Positions 6,516 to 7,060 of a stretch of DNA of 7,060 nt are shown here, in pieces (position 1 is the stretch's first letter; the number at the start of each line of letters is the position of its first letter). Origin of the DNA: Candidatus Avipropionibacterium avicola (GTDB taxonomy: Bacteria; Actinomycetota; Actinomycetes; Propionibacteriales; Propionibacteriaceae); the NCBI GenBank assembly GCA_018715445.1, contig DVLP01000306.1, forward strand, positions 1 through 7,060. The letters run 5' to 3'. The notes under the pieces were generated by a model. It was not told the origin of the DNA. It made no database searches and worked only from the letters and a program-made list of their open reading frames with translations. Both the position numbers and the translations under genes were made by a program.

Positions 6516-6977
6516 GTGGTCACGCTGCACACCCATCCCCAGAGCCAACCGGCGCGCCGCGCCCGCCCGGGCCAGGGACTGCTCTCCTTGGCGGCGGTCG
6601 GGGTGTCCGGACTCGGACTCAGCACGCTCTACTCCTTCACCGGACTGGGCCTGGGATGCACGATGCGCGCCCTCACCGGATGGGACTGCCCGTTCTGCGG
6701 CGGGACCCGGATGGGCTCAGCCCTGCTCCACGCCGACCCGGTCGCCGCATTCTGGTTCAACCCCGCCGCGGCCGTCGGACTGGTCGTGGCAACCGTGCTC
6801 GGCGGATGGCTGATCGTCGAACTGCTCACCGGGCACCGCGGGCGACTGGCCCGCCAGCTCAGCGCCCCCTTGCGCCGTCACGGCCTGCGCCCCGCCCGCG
6901 TCGCCGTGGTCGGGTCACTGGTCCTGATGGTGACCTGGACCCTGTTCCGCAACCTGGTACTGGGCCCCCTGCCCTGA
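6516..6977 (+). CDS. DUF2752 family integral membrane protein
   Basis: This 153-residue protein has the DUF2752 signature: [19 protein letters not shown] (47-65), including the conserved C58-x-x-C61-GGTR, followed by [17 protein letters not shown] (69-85). Three membrane segments are likely at about 22-42, 84-104 and 127-143, with a short conserved WTLFRNL near the end. The family's biochemical role is not established; the paired cysteines next to a membrane segment could bind metal or form a disulphide, which is inference. The start is GTG 6516. It is chosen because the frame before it resembles noncoding/antisense nrdR sequence and a -10-like element sits immediately upstream. The gene is divergent from nrdR and probably converges on a partial gene at the right edge. 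The frame extends far upstream through nrdR on the opposite strand, which is a shadow. Confidence 0.88.
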   Translation: MVTLHTHPQSQPARRARPGQGLLSLAAVGVSGLGLSTLYSFTGLGLGCTMRALTGWDCPFCGGTRMGSALLHADPVAAFWFNPAAAVGLVVATVLGGWLIVELLTGHRGRLARQLSAPLRRHGLRPARVAVVGSLVLMVTWTLFRNLVLGPLP

Positions 6978-7058
6978 GCCGGCATCGGGGCGGTAGTCCT
7001 CGTCGGTGACGGTCAGGGTGACCGTCACGATCGTCACCAGGGCCGCCACCACGATCAG
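6915..7058 (-). CDS. Possible C-terminal end of a membrane protein (partial, runs off the right edge)
   Basis: Reading leftward from 7058 gives 47 residues and a TGA at 6915-6917. A hydrophobic stretch LIVVAALVTIVTVTLTV is followed by a polar tail beginning [12 protein letters not shown], as expected for a last membrane helix with a short tail. The other minus frames are stopped or rich in Arg/Gly/Asp. If real, it overlaps the end of the DUF2752 gene by 63 bp in the convergent direction. The family cannot be recognised from this fragment, and chance is a serious alternative because V/T-rich runs arise easily from the inverted repeat inside it. Confidence 0.4.
   Translation of the reverse strand: MIVVAALVTIVTVTLTVTDEDYRPDAGSGQGAQYQVAEQGPGHHQDQ
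7006..7028. repeat. Perfect 10-bp inverted repeat with 3-base spacer
   Basis: GTGACGGTCA (7006-7015) and TGACCGTCAC (7019-7028) are exact reverse complements around GGG. It begins 29 bases after the DUF2752 stop. It could be a T-less terminator between convergent genes, an operator, or a by-product of V/T codons in the possible minus-strand gene. Confidence 0.5.
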
Positions 7059-7060
7059 CA

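Noticed and set aside
6342..6548. N-terminal extension of NrdR by 69 residues
   Set aside because: NrdR proteins begin at MHCPxC. A strong AAGGAGG precedes that ATG, and the extension would cover the promoter and candidate NrdR boxes.
1..7060. CRISPR array, insertion sequence, attachment site or defence system
   Set aside because: No short regularly spaced repeats, transposase or integrase motifs, terminal inverted repeats or tRNA-linked direct repeats were seen. The repeats present are explained by paralogous genes.

Overview
The window comes from a high-GC Gram-positive bacterium. Strong G/C bias at third codon positions, consensus AGGAG-type ribosome sites, Tat-like lipoprotein signals and an nrdR/DUF2752 neighbourhood all point to Actinomycetota. 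Propionibacteriales is my best guess, but nothing here proves the order.

Positions 1-5883 hold four tandem plus-strand paralogues, called SBP1 to SBP4 here. All are large extracellular solute-binding lipoproteins of the ABC-transporter family 1 / LplA-YtcQ-AlgQ type, about 545 residues long. SBP1 enters from outside the window and only its C-terminal 278 residues are visible; SBP2, SBP3 and SBP4 are complete. Gaps of 23, 58 and 51 bp and the absence of obvious terminators suggest one transcript. No permease, ATPase, glycosidase or regulator gene is visible, so any transporter partners must lie upstream or elsewhere. The four genes appear to alternate between two subtypes (SBP1 and SBP3 versus SBP2 and SBP4), as if a two-gene unit was duplicated, with short near-identical patches that cut across this pattern. 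Only SBP3, of the three genes whose relevant region is visible, keeps an EF-hand-like calcium loop (DPNGNGKADE) like that known from the alginate-binding proteins AlgQ1/AlgQ2.

Positions 5871-6341, minus strand, encode NrdR, the zinc-ribbon/ATP-cone repressor of ribonucleotide reductase genes. Its last 13 bp overlap the end of SBP4 tail to tail. Upstream of nrdR are two imperfect NrdR-box-like palindromes 32 bp apart start to start, suggesting autoregulation.

Positions 6516-6977, plus strand, are transcribed divergently from nrdR and encode a small DUF2752 membrane protein with a CxxCGGTR motif. A -10-like hexamer just before the GTG start suggests a leaderless mRNA. The right edge (about 6915-7060, minus strand) may hold the C-terminal end of another membrane protein, and contains a perfect 10-bp inverted repeat.

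Overall this is an ordinary housekeeping pair (nrdR and DUF2752) beside an expanded nutrient-capture array. The array is the unusual part; I see no clearly new kind of system.
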